This document shows positions 1 to 6,392 of a DNA stretch of 6,392 nucleotides, in pieces. Under the pieces are notes generated by a model. It made no database searches. It was not told the DNA's origin and saw only the letters and a list, made by a program, of their open reading frames with translations. Source of the stretch: Pseudomonadota bacterium (GTDB taxonomy: Bacteria; Pseudomonadota; Gammaproteobacteria; Burkholderiales; Casimicrobiaceae); NCBI GenBank assembly GCA_022709775.1, contig JAKLIE010000116.1, positions 1-6,392 on the forward strand, in the 5' to 3' direction. The translations under genes were made by a program, and so were the position numbers. Within the stretch, counting starts at the first letter, position 1; every line of letters starts with the position of its first letter.

Positions 1-485
1 GAACGGCGTGATGGCGCTGATGACGCCCAGGAGCGGCTCGCGCAGCGTGTAGACCTTGCGCGACTTGCCGTGCGGCGTCAGATCGCAGGAGAACACCTGC
101 CCGTCGTCGTTGAGCGCCGCGTTGCCGGCGAACGTGAACACGTCGCAGGCGCGGCCGACCTCGTAGCGCGAGTCCTTCTTTCCGATGCCGCACTCGGCGG
201 TGATGAGGTCGGAGAGCGCCTCGGCGCGGGAGCGGACGATCTCGGCGGTGCGCCGGCAGATCTCGTAGCGCTGGTAGCGCGTGAGCGTCGGCTTGTACGC
301 CTTCGCGATCGCGAAGGCACGGCGGATCTCCTCGGCGCCGGCCTTGGGCACCGTCCCGACGACGGCGCCCGTGTAGGGGTTGTGCACCTCCAGCACGCGG
401 CTGCCGCCGACGCGCTCGCCGCCTATGCGCATCTTCTCGTGGAGCACGTGGCCGGCGCGGATCCCGGCGAGGTCGGTGATCATGT

Positions 486-489
<4 letters not shown>
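1..489 (-). CDS. phnY: phosphonoacetaldehyde dehydrogenase (aldehyde dehydrogenase family), N-terminal part, cut by window edge
   Basis: This frame encodes the first 163 residues of an NAD(P)-dependent aldehyde dehydrogenase and runs off the left edge. It shows the usual N-terminal ALDH pattern: a short lead (MNMITDLAGIRAG), a strand with EVHNPYTGAVVGTVPKA (about residues 35-51), the helix EEIRRAFAIAKAY, the RAEALSDLITAECGIGKKDS stretch and the REPLLGVISAITPF segment that begins the nucleotide-binding fold. The catalytic Cys and Glu lie outside the window. The substrate is inferred from context: it follows phnA by 7 bp and faces an AEP transporter, so it most likely oxidises phosphonoacetaldehyde to phosphonoacetate, the PhnA substrate. 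The start is chosen at ATG 489-487; ATG 483-481, two codons on, is equally possible. Neither has a clear Shine-Dalgarno sequence, so translation is probably coupled to phnA. The ALDH family is near certain; the exact substrate is less so. Confidence 0.85.
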
Positions 490-1726
<1,237 letters not shown>

Positions 1727-2515
1727 TCAGGCGGACCGGCGCGTGCGCCGGGACTTGGGGGCGGTCAGCGGCGAGCCCGTCTTGCGGTGCATGCGCTCGC
1801 GGCTCGCCACCACGTGGTCGTGAAGCAGGCGACCGGCTGCCGCCGGCTGGCCGGAGGCGATGCAGTCGACGATGGCGCGGTGCTCCTCGAGCGACACCGA
1901 CGGAATGCCCGACTGGTCGAGCGTGGCGCGGCGGTGGAGCGACAGCTCGTTGACGAGCCGGCGGTAGAGCGCGAGGAGCTTCGCGTTGCCCGCGAGCTCG
2001 ACCAGCCGGTCGTGGAACGCGAGGTTGGCGTCATGGTAGGTGTCGAGGTCGCCGCGGCCGACCGCGCGCTCCATGCGGTCGAGGCGCGAGCGGAGGTCGG
2101 CGACGTCGAGGGCGTCCGCGTTCTGCGTGGCGCGGCGTCCGGCGTACTCGTCGAGCACGGCGCGGAGCTCGTAGATCTCGTCGGCCTCGGCGATGCCGAT
2201 CTGGCGCACGAATACGCCGCGGTTCTTCTCGAGCCGGACGAGGCCGGCGACTTCGAGCGCACGAAACGCCTCGCGTACCGGGCCGCGCGACACGCCGAGC
2301 ATCTTCGCGACCGTGTCCTCGTTGAGCTTGGCGCCGACGCCGAGCTCGCCCGCCAGGATCATCCGCTCGAGCTCGCGCTGCACCAGCATGGGAAGCGAGC
2401 TGGTGCGGACGAGTGCGATGCTGTCGGCGACGGCGGGAGCGGACGGCGGCACCGCAGGGCGCGCGGTGCGCGCGCCCGCGGCATCGGGCGACCCGGGAGC
2501 GCTGGACTTGGCCAT
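1727..2515 (-). CDS. phnR: GntR-family (FadR/FCD subfamily) regulator of phosphonate use
   Basis: A 262-residue DNA-binding regulator. Residues 1-36 are an Ala/Pro-rich tail. Residues 38-104 form the winged helix of the GntR family, with LNEDTVAKMLGVSRGPVREA (64-83) as helix-turn-helix and a wing ending GVFVR. Residues 112-240 are an all-helical FCD effector domain with the four metal-site positions N164, H168, H212 and H234, so a metal-assisted ligand (perhaps AEP, phosphonoacetaldehyde or phosphonoacetate) is expected. The C-terminus is basic (PKSRRTRRSA). It heads the phnA-phnY operon and faces the transporter genes, the usual place for the Burkholderia-type PhnR (FCD, unlike the UTRA-type PhnR of Salmonella). 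The frame stays open to 2812, but the extra 99 residues cross the promoter region and look non-coding, so ATG 2515-2513 is taken. It has no Shine-Dalgarno; see the promoter entry. Confidence 0.88.
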   Translation of the reverse strand: MAKSSAPGSPDAAGARTARPAVPPSAPAVADSIALVRTSSLPMLVQRELERMILAGELGVGAKLNEDTVAKMLGVSRGPVREAFRALEVAGLVRLEKNRGVFVRQIGIAEADEIYELRAVLDEYAGRRATQNADALDVADLRSRLDRMERAVGRGDLDTYHDANLAFHDRLVELAGNAKLLALYRRLVNELSLHRRATLDQSGIPSVSLEEHRAIVDCIASGQPAAAGRLLHDHVVASRERMHRKTGSPLTAPKSRRTRRSA

Positions 2516-2551
2516 GTTGCGTATTGGACTGCGCAGGGTGTAGATTGTCAA
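2515..2551 (-). promoter_or_regulatory. phnR promoter, probably giving a leaderless mRNA
   Basis: Read on the minus strand, there is a perfect sigma-70 -35 box TTGACA (2551-2546), a 17-bp spacer, and a -10 box TCCAAT (2528-2523; four of six matches, including the important A, A and final T). A start point 7-8 bases past the -10 falls at 2516 or 2515, and 2515 is the A of the phnR ATG. There is no purine-rich Shine-Dalgarno before that ATG. The mRNA may therefore start at or one base before the initiation codon. The -35 lies inside the 2542-2557 palindrome, so a bound regulator would block it. Confidence 0.6.
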
Positions 2552-2557
2552 CAATCT
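2542..2557. promoter_or_regulatory. perfect 16-bp inverted repeat, likely PhnR operator
   Basis: AGATTGT-CA-ACAATCT: two exact 7-bp arms around 2 bp. The core TTGTCAACAA fits the FadR-subfamily operator pattern TnGTnnACnA. It is AT-rich in an otherwise very GC-rich region and sits 27 bp upstream of the phnR start, over the phnR -35 box. This predicts autoregulation of phnR-phnA-phnY. It is also about 100 bp upstream of the proposed phnS start point, where it could act on the transporter promoter. Binding by this particular PhnR is inferred from family and position. Confidence 0.7.
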
Positions 2558-2563
2558 GCAATC

Positions 2564-2588
2564 CTGCCGGCGCAGACTGCCGGGCAGA
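2564..2588 (+). repeat. short tandem near-repeat in the divergent control region
   Basis: Two adjacent copies, CTGCCGGCGCAGA (2564-2576) and CTGCCGGGCAGA (2577-2588), differ by one inserted base. The second copy contains CTGCC-G-GGCAG, itself an inverted repeat. The pair lies just outside the palindrome, between it and the transporter promoter, so it could be a second binding site, for example for a phosphate-starvation or nitrogen regulator. It does not match a Pho box or other site I know. Confidence 0.3.
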
Positions 2589-2619
2589 CGCGATGCTGCA
2601 CCGGACACACGAACGAGCG

Positions 2620-2648
2620 TTGCCGTCCCGCACGCCTCCGCGTAGCAT
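2620..2648 (+). promoter_or_regulatory. candidate promoter for the phnS-phnT-permease operon
   Basis: TTGCCG (2620-2625) and TAGCAT (2643-2648) are separated by exactly 17 bp; each matches the sigma-70 consensus at four of six positions. The start point would be near 2655, leaving a leader of about 60 nt before phnS. An alternative -10-like TAGATT (2541-2546) overlaps the palindrome but has only a poor -35 (TTGCGT at 2517-2522). The weak match suggests that an activator may be needed. Confidence 0.35.
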
Positions 2649-2702
2649 CCGCGCCATTCGACCCGCGCCGCACCGGCGGGACGTTCCGTTCCCCTCCACG
2701 CT

Positions 2703-2707
2703 AGGAG
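2703..2707 (+). promoter_or_regulatory. strong ribosome binding site of phnS
   Basis: AGGAG ends 7 nt before the ATG at 2715, which is near-ideal spacing. This is the only strong Shine-Dalgarno in the window; it fixes the phnS start and fits the high expression expected of a periplasmic binding protein. Confidence 0.8.
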
Positions 2708-2714
2708 CACACCG

Positions 2715-3749
2715 ATGAACGTCGATCGACCCTTCCGCCGGCTCGCCGCCGCGCTCGCCGCCGCGGCCTTCGCCTCGTCCGGCGTCGCGCTCGCCCAGAA
2801 GACGCAGCTCACCGTCTACACGGCGCTCGAGACCGACCAGCTCAAGGCCTACCAGGAGGGCTTCAACAAGGCGCATCCCGACATCGAGATTACCTGGGTG
2901 CGCGACTCGACCGGCGTGATCACCGCGAAGCTCCTCGCCGAGAAGGCCAACCCGAAGGCGGACGTCGTGATGGGCGTCGCCGCGACCAGCATGGGCGTCT
3001 TCGACGCCGAAGGGATGCTGCAGCCGTACGCGCCGCAGGGCCTGGCGCGCATCGCCTCGCAGTACCGCGATCCCAAGAACCCGCCGGCCTGGGTCGGCAT
3101 GGACGTGTGGGGCGCGACGATCTGCTTCAATACGGTCGAAGCCGCCAAACGCGGGATCCCGAAGCCCGAGACCTGGAAGGACCTGACCAAGCCGATCTAC
3201 AAGGGCCAGATCGTGATGCCGCATCCGGCGTCGTCGGGAACCGGCTTCTTCGACGTGACCGCGTGGCTGCAGATCTTCGGCGAGGCCGAAGGCTGGAAGT
3301 TCATGGACGGCCTGCACGAGAACATCGCCCAGTACATGCACTCGGGCTCGCGGCCGTGCGCGGCCGCCGCGAACGGCGAATACGTCGTCGGCATCTCGTT
3401 CGAGTACCGCGCGAACCGCGAGAAGGCGCAGGGCAAGCCGATCGAGCTCGTGTTCCCGAAGGAAGGACTGGGCTGGGACCTGGAGGCGATCGGCATCCAC
3501 AAGGGCACGAAGAACGCTGCCGCCGCGCAGAAGCTGATGGACTGGGCCGCCTCCGACGCCGCGATGGCGCTCTACGCGAAGAACTTCGCGATCGTCGCGG
3601 TGCCCAGCCTGTCGCAACCGCTGCCGAACGTGCCCGCCAACTACGGTGCGCTCCTCGCGAAGAACGACTTCGCGTGGGCGGCGAAGAACCGCGATGCGAT
3701 CCTCGCCGAGTGGAGCAAGCGGTACGAGTCGAAGGCCGCGCCGAAGTAG
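2715..3749 (+). CDS. phnS: periplasmic 2-aminoethylphosphonate-binding protein of an ABC importer
   Basis: A complete 344-residue extracytoplasmic solute-binding protein. Residues 1-27 are a Sec signal peptide: MNVDRPFRR, an Ala/Leu-rich core, then VALA cleaved before Q28. The mature protein opens QKTQLTVYTALETDQLKAY and continues with DSTGVITAKL, the beginning of an iron/polyamine-type periplasmic binding fold rather than the E. coli PhnD fold. Further landmarks are WVGMDVWGATICFNT, a HPASSGTGFFDVTAWLQIFG stretch typical of the PhnS2/AepX-like AEP binders, and GYPIELVFP-like hinge sequence (here GKPIELVFPKEGLGWDLEA). Two cysteines, C137 and C215, are the only ones in the mature part. The protein captures AEP in the periplasm for the phnT-permease pair downstream. 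It is separated from phnT by 211 bp of structured RNA, unlike the tight spacing of the catabolic genes. The ligand call rests on context and on resemblance remembered from the family; iron or polyamine binding is a less likely alternative. Confidence 0.88.
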   Translation: MNVDRPFRRLAAALAAAAFASSGVALAQKTQLTVYTALETDQLKAYQEGFNKAHPDIEITWVRDSTGVITAKLLAEKANPKADVVMGVAATSMGVFDAEGMLQPYAPQGLARIASQYRDPKNPPAWVGMDVWGATICFNTVEAAKRGIPKPETWKDLTKPIYKGQIVMPHPASSGTGFFDVTAWLQIFGEAEGWKFMDGLHENIAQYMHSGSRPCAAAANGEYVVGISFEYRANREKAQGKPIELVFPKEGLGWDLEAIGIHKGTKNAAAAQKLMDWAASDAAMALYAKNFAIVAVPSLSQPLPNVPANYGALLAKNDFAWAAKNRDAILAEWSKRYESKAAPK

Positions 3750-3753
3750 GGTT

Positions 3754-3816
3754 ATTCCGGGCGTCGCGATGTGGCCATGACGCGCAGTGTGCGGCGTCGG
3801 CGCGCGACGCCGGAAT
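3754..3816 (+). other. stem-loop 1 downstream of phnS
   Basis: ATTCCGGGCGTCGCG (3754-3768) pairs with CGCGACGCCGGAAT (3803-3816): 14 base pairs with one bulged G and a 34-nt loop. It begins 4 nt after the phnS TAG. There is no U tract, so it is not a classical terminator; a 3' barrier protecting the phnS message is more likely. Confidence 0.6.
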
Positions 3817-3820
3817 GACT

Positions 3821-3863
3821 CGCCGGATTCGAGCGGCCCCTGCGAGGACCGCTCGATCCGGCG
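3821..3863 (+). other. stem-loop 2 in the phnS-phnT gap
   Basis: CGCCGGATTCGAGCGG (3821-3836) pairs with CCGCTCGATCCGGCG (3849-3863): 15 base pairs with one bulged T and a 12-nt loop. This is the strongest hairpin in the window. It starts 4 nt after stem-loop 1 ends and is not followed by a run of T. Confidence 0.65.
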
Positions 3864-3870
3864 CATTCGT

Positions 3871-3898
3871 GGACAGGCGGAATGGCTCGGGCCTGTCC
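3871..3898 (+). other. stem-loop 3 in the phnS-phnT gap
   Basis: GGACAGGC (3871-3878) and GCCTGTCC (3891-3898) form a perfect 8-bp stem with a 12-nt loop, 7 nt after stem-loop 2. Confidence 0.5.
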
Positions 3899-3921
3899 GG
3901 GGCCGCGGTCGGTGCCTGGCA

Positions 3922-3940
3922 GGGACGCAGCGCCGGTCCC
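3922..3940 (+). other. stem-loop 4 just before the phnT ribosome binding site
   Basis: GGGAC (3922-3926) and GTCCC (3936-3940) can form a 5-bp stem with a 9-nt loop. It ends 7 nt before the weak ACGGA (3948-3952) that serves as the phnT Shine-Dalgarno, and 20 nt before its GTG, so it could modulate phnT translation. It is short enough to be chance. Confidence 0.3.
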
Positions 3941-3960
3941 ATCGAAAACGGACATCATCG

Positions 3961-5052
3961 GTGAGTTCTGATCCCGCCACCGTCGATGCGCTTCGCATCG
4001 AGGGCATCCACAAGGCCTTCGGTTCCTTCGTCGCGCTGAAGTCGATCGACCTCGCGATCCACGCGGGGGAGCTCGTCTGCTTCCTGGGGCCGTCGGGCTG
4101 CGGCAAGACGACGCTCCTGCGGATCATTGCGGGGCTGGAGAACCAGACGTCGGGGCGCGTGATTCAGAACGGGCGCGACGTCTCGAGCGCGCCGCCGGCG
4201 GCGCGCGACTACGGGATCGTGTTCCAGTCGTACGCGCTGTTCCCGAACCTCACGATCCGGGACAACGTCGCCTACGGGCTCGTCAACCGCCGGCGCGACC
4301 GCGCTTCGATCGAAGCCCGCGTCGCCGAGCTCCTGACTCTCGTGGGCCTGCCGAACGAAGGCCCCAAGTACCCGGGCCAGCTCTCCGGCGGCCAGCAGCA
4401 GCGCATCGCACTCGCCCGTGCACTGGCGACCGCGCCATCGCTGCTCCTGCTCGACGAGCCGCTCTCGGCGCTCGACGCGAAGGAGCGCGATCGGCTGCGC
4501 GGCGAGATCCGCCAGCTGCAGCGGCGCCTGAAGGTGACGACGATCATGGTCACGCACGACCAGGAGGAGGCCCTTTCGATGGCCGACCGCGTCGTCGTGA
4601 TGAACCACGGCGTGATCGAGCAGATCGGCACGCCGCTCGAGGTCTACGAGCGGCCGACGACGCCCTTCGTCGCCGACTTCCTCGGCAAGGTGAACGTGCT
4701 CAAGGCGACGTGCGTCGGCGGCGGGCGCTACCGCGTCGGCAGCAAGGAGATCGCGACCGGAGCGAACGGCATCGCGACGGGCGATGCCGTCAGGCTCTAC
4801 CTGAGGCCCGAAGACCGGATCCTCGCCGACTCGGGTCCCGTCGAGACGATGCCCAACGCGCTGTCGGGCATCGTGCGCAACGTCGACTTCCTCGGCACCT
4901 ACTGCCTCGCCAGCCTCGACGTCGACGGTTTCGACGGCCAGCGGATGCTCGTCTACTTCTCGCTCAACCAGACGCTCGAGCTCGGCGTCCGGGAAGGGGC
5001 GCGCGTGGCGTTCGCGCTCCGCCCCGAGCGCGTGCGCGTCTTCGCCGCGTGA
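3961..5052 (+). CDS. phnT: ATP-binding protein of the 2-aminoethylphosphonate ABC importer
   Basis: A 363-residue ABC ATPase that powers AEP import at the inner face of the membrane. All motifs are intact: Walker A GPSGCGKTT (43-51), Q-loop Q89 in VFQSYALFPN, signature LSGGQQQR (141-148), Walker B LLLLDEP (161-167), D-loop SALD and H-loop H199 in MVTHDQEEALSMADR. Residues from about 245 on form the TOBE-type C-terminal region of the CUT1/MOI importers (GVRE...ALRPERVRV at the end). The frame is open from an ATG at 3787, but residues from there are not ABC-like and cross the stem-loop region. The GTG at 3961 gives the usual N-terminus (VSSDPATVDALRIEGIHKAF) and the usual length. The ribosome site ACGGA, 8 nt upstream, is weak. 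The permease follows after 34 bp. Confidence 0.92.
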   Translation: MSSDPATVDALRIEGIHKAFGSFVALKSIDLAIHAGELVCFLGPSGCGKTTLLRIIAGLENQTSGRVIQNGRDVSSAPPAARDYGIVFQSYALFPNLTIRDNVAYGLVNRRRDRASIEARVAELLTLVGLPNEGPKYPGQLSGGQQQRIALARALATAPSLLLLDEPLSALDAKERDRLRGEIRQLQRRLKVTTIMVTHDQEEALSMADRVVVMNHGVIEQIGTPLEVYERPTTPFVADFLGKVNVLKATCVGGGRYRVGSKEIATGANGIATGDAVRLYLRPEDRILADSGPVETMPNALSGIVRNVDFLGTYCLASLDVDGFDGQRMLVYFSLNQTLELGVREGARVAFALRPERVRVFAA

Positions 5053-5086
5053 GCGACCCGGGGGACCGCCGCCGGCTGGGGGGCGC

Positions 5087-6392
5087 GTGAGCGGGACGCT
5101 CGCAGCGGGCCCCGCGCCGGTCGCGTCCCGCCGGCTCGCGCTCGCGGGCGAGGCCCTCGCGGCGCGCGGCGGGCTCGTGCTCGTGGCGGTGGCGCTCTTC
5201 GCCTTCATGACCGCGCCGCTGGCCGCGCTCCTGATCCGTGCCGTCCAGGACAAGGGCGGGGCGTACGTCGGGCTCGCGAACTTCGTCCAGTACTTCGCGT
5301 CTCCCGCGTTCTCGCGCTCGGCGGGCAACACGCTGACGTTCGCGCTGGTGACGACGTTCCTGACGGTGCCGCTCGCGTTCGCGTTCGCCTACGCGATCCA
5401 GCGAAGCTGCATCCGCGCCAAGTGGCTGTGGCGCAACATCGCGCTGGTGCCGATCCTCGCGCCGTCGCTGCTCGCGGCGCTGTCGTTCATCTATCTGTTC
5501 GGCAACCAGGGCCTCTTCAAGGGCATCCTGCCGTGGTTCGGCCTCACGACGATCTACGGGCTGCCGGGCATGGTGCTCGCGATGACGTTCTCGGCGTTCC
5601 CGCACGCGGTGATGATCATGCTCGCGTCGCTTTCGCTGTCGGACGCCCGGCTGTACGAGGCGGCCGACTCGATGGCGACCTCGGAGTGGCGCAAGTTCGT
5701 CACGATCACGCTGCCGGGCGCGCGCTACGGCCTCATCTCCGCCGCGATGGTCGTGTTCACGATGTCGGTGTCCGAGTTCGGCGTGCCCAAGGTGATCGGC
5801 GCGAACTACAGCGTGCTCGCGATCGACATCTACAAGCAGGTGATCGGCCAGCAGAACTTCCAGATCGGCGCGGTCGTCGGGCTGATCCTGCTCGTGCCGG
5901 CGCTCGTCGCGTTCTTCGTCGACCATGCGGTGCGCGTGCGCCAGAAGGCGCTCCTGTCCGCGCGCAGCGTGCCCTACCTTCCGAGGCCCTCGCCTCTTCG
6001 CGACCGCCTGCTGCTGGCGTTCGTGCTCCTGATGTCGGCCGCGATGCTGACGGTGATCGGCGTGGCGGTGTTCGGGTCGTTCGTGAAGGTCTGGCCGTAC
6101 AACCTGTCGTTCACGCTGAACCACTACACCTACGGCTTCGAGGAGGCGGGCGTCGAGAACGCCTACCGCAACAGCCTGACGATGGCCGCCTGGTGCGCGG
6201 TCGTCGGCGCGCTGCTGACCTTCGCCGGCGCGTACTGGCTCGAGAAGACGCGCGGCGCGGACCTCGTCCGGCCGCTCGTGCGCCTGCAGGCGATGCTGCC
6301 GATGGCGATACCCGGACTCGTACTCGGGATCGGCTACATCCTCTTCTTCAATCATCCCGCGAACCCGCTCAACGTGTTCTACGGCACGATGA
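5087..6392 (+). CDS. phnU: fused two-domain permease of the 2-aminoethylphosphonate ABC importer (incomplete at right edge)
   Basis: The first 435 residues of a membrane permease; the window ends inside the second domain. After a positively charged N-terminus (ARRLALAGEALAAR-like, residues 13-27) come hydrophobic helices at about 29-50, 80-104, 117-138, 153-180, 215-235 and 267-288. The first binding-protein-dependent permease domain carries the ATPase-docking loop EAADSMATSEWRKFVTITLP (191-210). A hydrophilic linker (about 289-307) leads to a second domain with helices at about 308-332, 374-390 and 410-428; its docking loop would lie beyond the edge. Two permease domains in one chain match the PhnU2-type AEP permease of about 560 residues, so roughly 130 residues are missing. 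GTG 5087 is chosen because it starts just ahead of the first helix, after a G-rich stretch (5078-5083); no ATG fits before residue 41. Fe3+-type importers share this fused design, so substrate rests on context. Confidence 0.87.
   Translation, partial: MSGTLAAGPAPVASRRLALAGEALAARGGLVLVAVALFAFMTAPLAALLIRAVQDKGGAYVGLANFVQYFASPAFSRSAGNTLTFALVTTFLTVPLAFAFAYAIQRSCIRAKWLWRNIALVPILAPSLLAALSFIYLFGNQGLFKGILPWFGLTTIYGLPGMVLAMTFSAFPHAVMIMLASLSLSDARLYEAADSMATSEWRKFVTITLPGARYGLISAAMVVFTMSVSEFGVPKVIGANYSVLAIDIYKQVIGQQNFQIGAVVGLILLVPALVAFFVDHAVRVRQKALLSARSVPYLPRPSPLRDRLLLAFVLLMSAAMLTVIGVAVFGSFVKVWPYNLSFTLNHYTYGFEEAGVENAYRNSLTMAAWCAVVGALLTFAGAYWLEKTRGADLVRPLVRLQAMLPMAIPGLVLGIGYILFFNHPANPLNVFYGTM

Noticed and set aside
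2516..2714. A Pho box in the control region
   Set aside because: I looked for CTGTCAT-like direct repeats at 11-bp spacing and found none; the TTGTCAACAA core is better explained as a GntR operator.
2516..2812. A 99-residue N-terminal extension of phnR starting at 2812
   Set aside because: It would run through the palindrome, both promoters and the start of phnS. Its sequence has no GntR character, and the family length fits the ATG at 2515.
3821..3863. The strong hairpin as a rho-independent terminator after phnS
   Set aside because: No T run follows, and phnT and the permease need the same operon promoter because I see no convincing promoter between them.
3787..3960. A start for phnT at ATG 3787
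   Set aside because: The added 58 residues are not ABC-like and come from the stem-loop region; no Shine-Dalgarno precedes it.
2031..4127. A 698-codon minus-strand open frame crossing phnS and the control region
   Set aside because: It is antisense to the clear binding-protein gene, overlaps phnR in another frame, and is arginine-rich and repetitive.
3955..5331. A 458-codon minus-strand frame opposite phnT, and a similar 463-codon frame at 4964-6355 opposite the permease
   Set aside because: Both have the same Arg/His/Asp-rich shadow composition and face genes with complete ABC motifs or membrane helices.

Overview
The window is very GC-rich (roughly two thirds G+C by eye), densely coding and strongly biased to G/C at third codon positions. 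It most resembles a betaproteobacterium of the Burkholderiales type. That placement rests on composition, on the FCD-type phosphonate regulator and on the fused permease, not on a database search. The content is a 2-aminoethylphosphonate (AEP, ciliatine) utilisation locus: two divergent operons around one regulatory region.

Left half, minus strand (2515 down to 1): a GntR/FadR-subfamily regulator (phnR-like, 1727-2515), phosphonoacetate hydrolase (phnA, 497-1711) and the N-terminal 163 residues of an aldehyde dehydrogenase best read as phosphonoacetaldehyde dehydrogenase (phnY, 1-489, cut by the window edge). The gaps are 15 and 7 bp, so the three are probably co-transcribed. A four-codon mini-ORF bridges phnA and phnY with an ATGA overlap at each end.

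Middle (2516-2714): the divergent control region. It holds a perfect 16-bp inverted repeat (2542-2557) that fits the FadR-family operator pattern. The repeat covers the -35 of a good minus-strand promoter whose predicted start point falls on, or one base before, the phnR ATG, so the transcript may be leaderless. A weaker plus-strand promoter (2620-2648) and a strong AGGAG ribosome binding site precede the transporter operon.

Right half, plus strand (2715-6392): an ABC importer with periplasmic binding protein (phnS type, 2715-3749), ATPase (phnT, 3961-5052) and a fused two-domain permease (PhnU2 type, 5087 to the right edge, incomplete). Between phnS and phnT lie 211 non-coding bases packed with four inverted repeats, probably mRNA-stabilising or attenuating structures.

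Together: AEP is imported by PhnS-PhnT-permease and transaminated to phosphonoacetaldehyde, presumably by a PhnW outside this window. PhnY oxidises it to phosphonoacetate, and PhnA hydrolyses that to acetate and phosphate. The system is known in outline. The points worth a second look are the control-region architecture, the possible leaderless regulator mRNA, the stem-loop cluster and the bridging mini-ORF.
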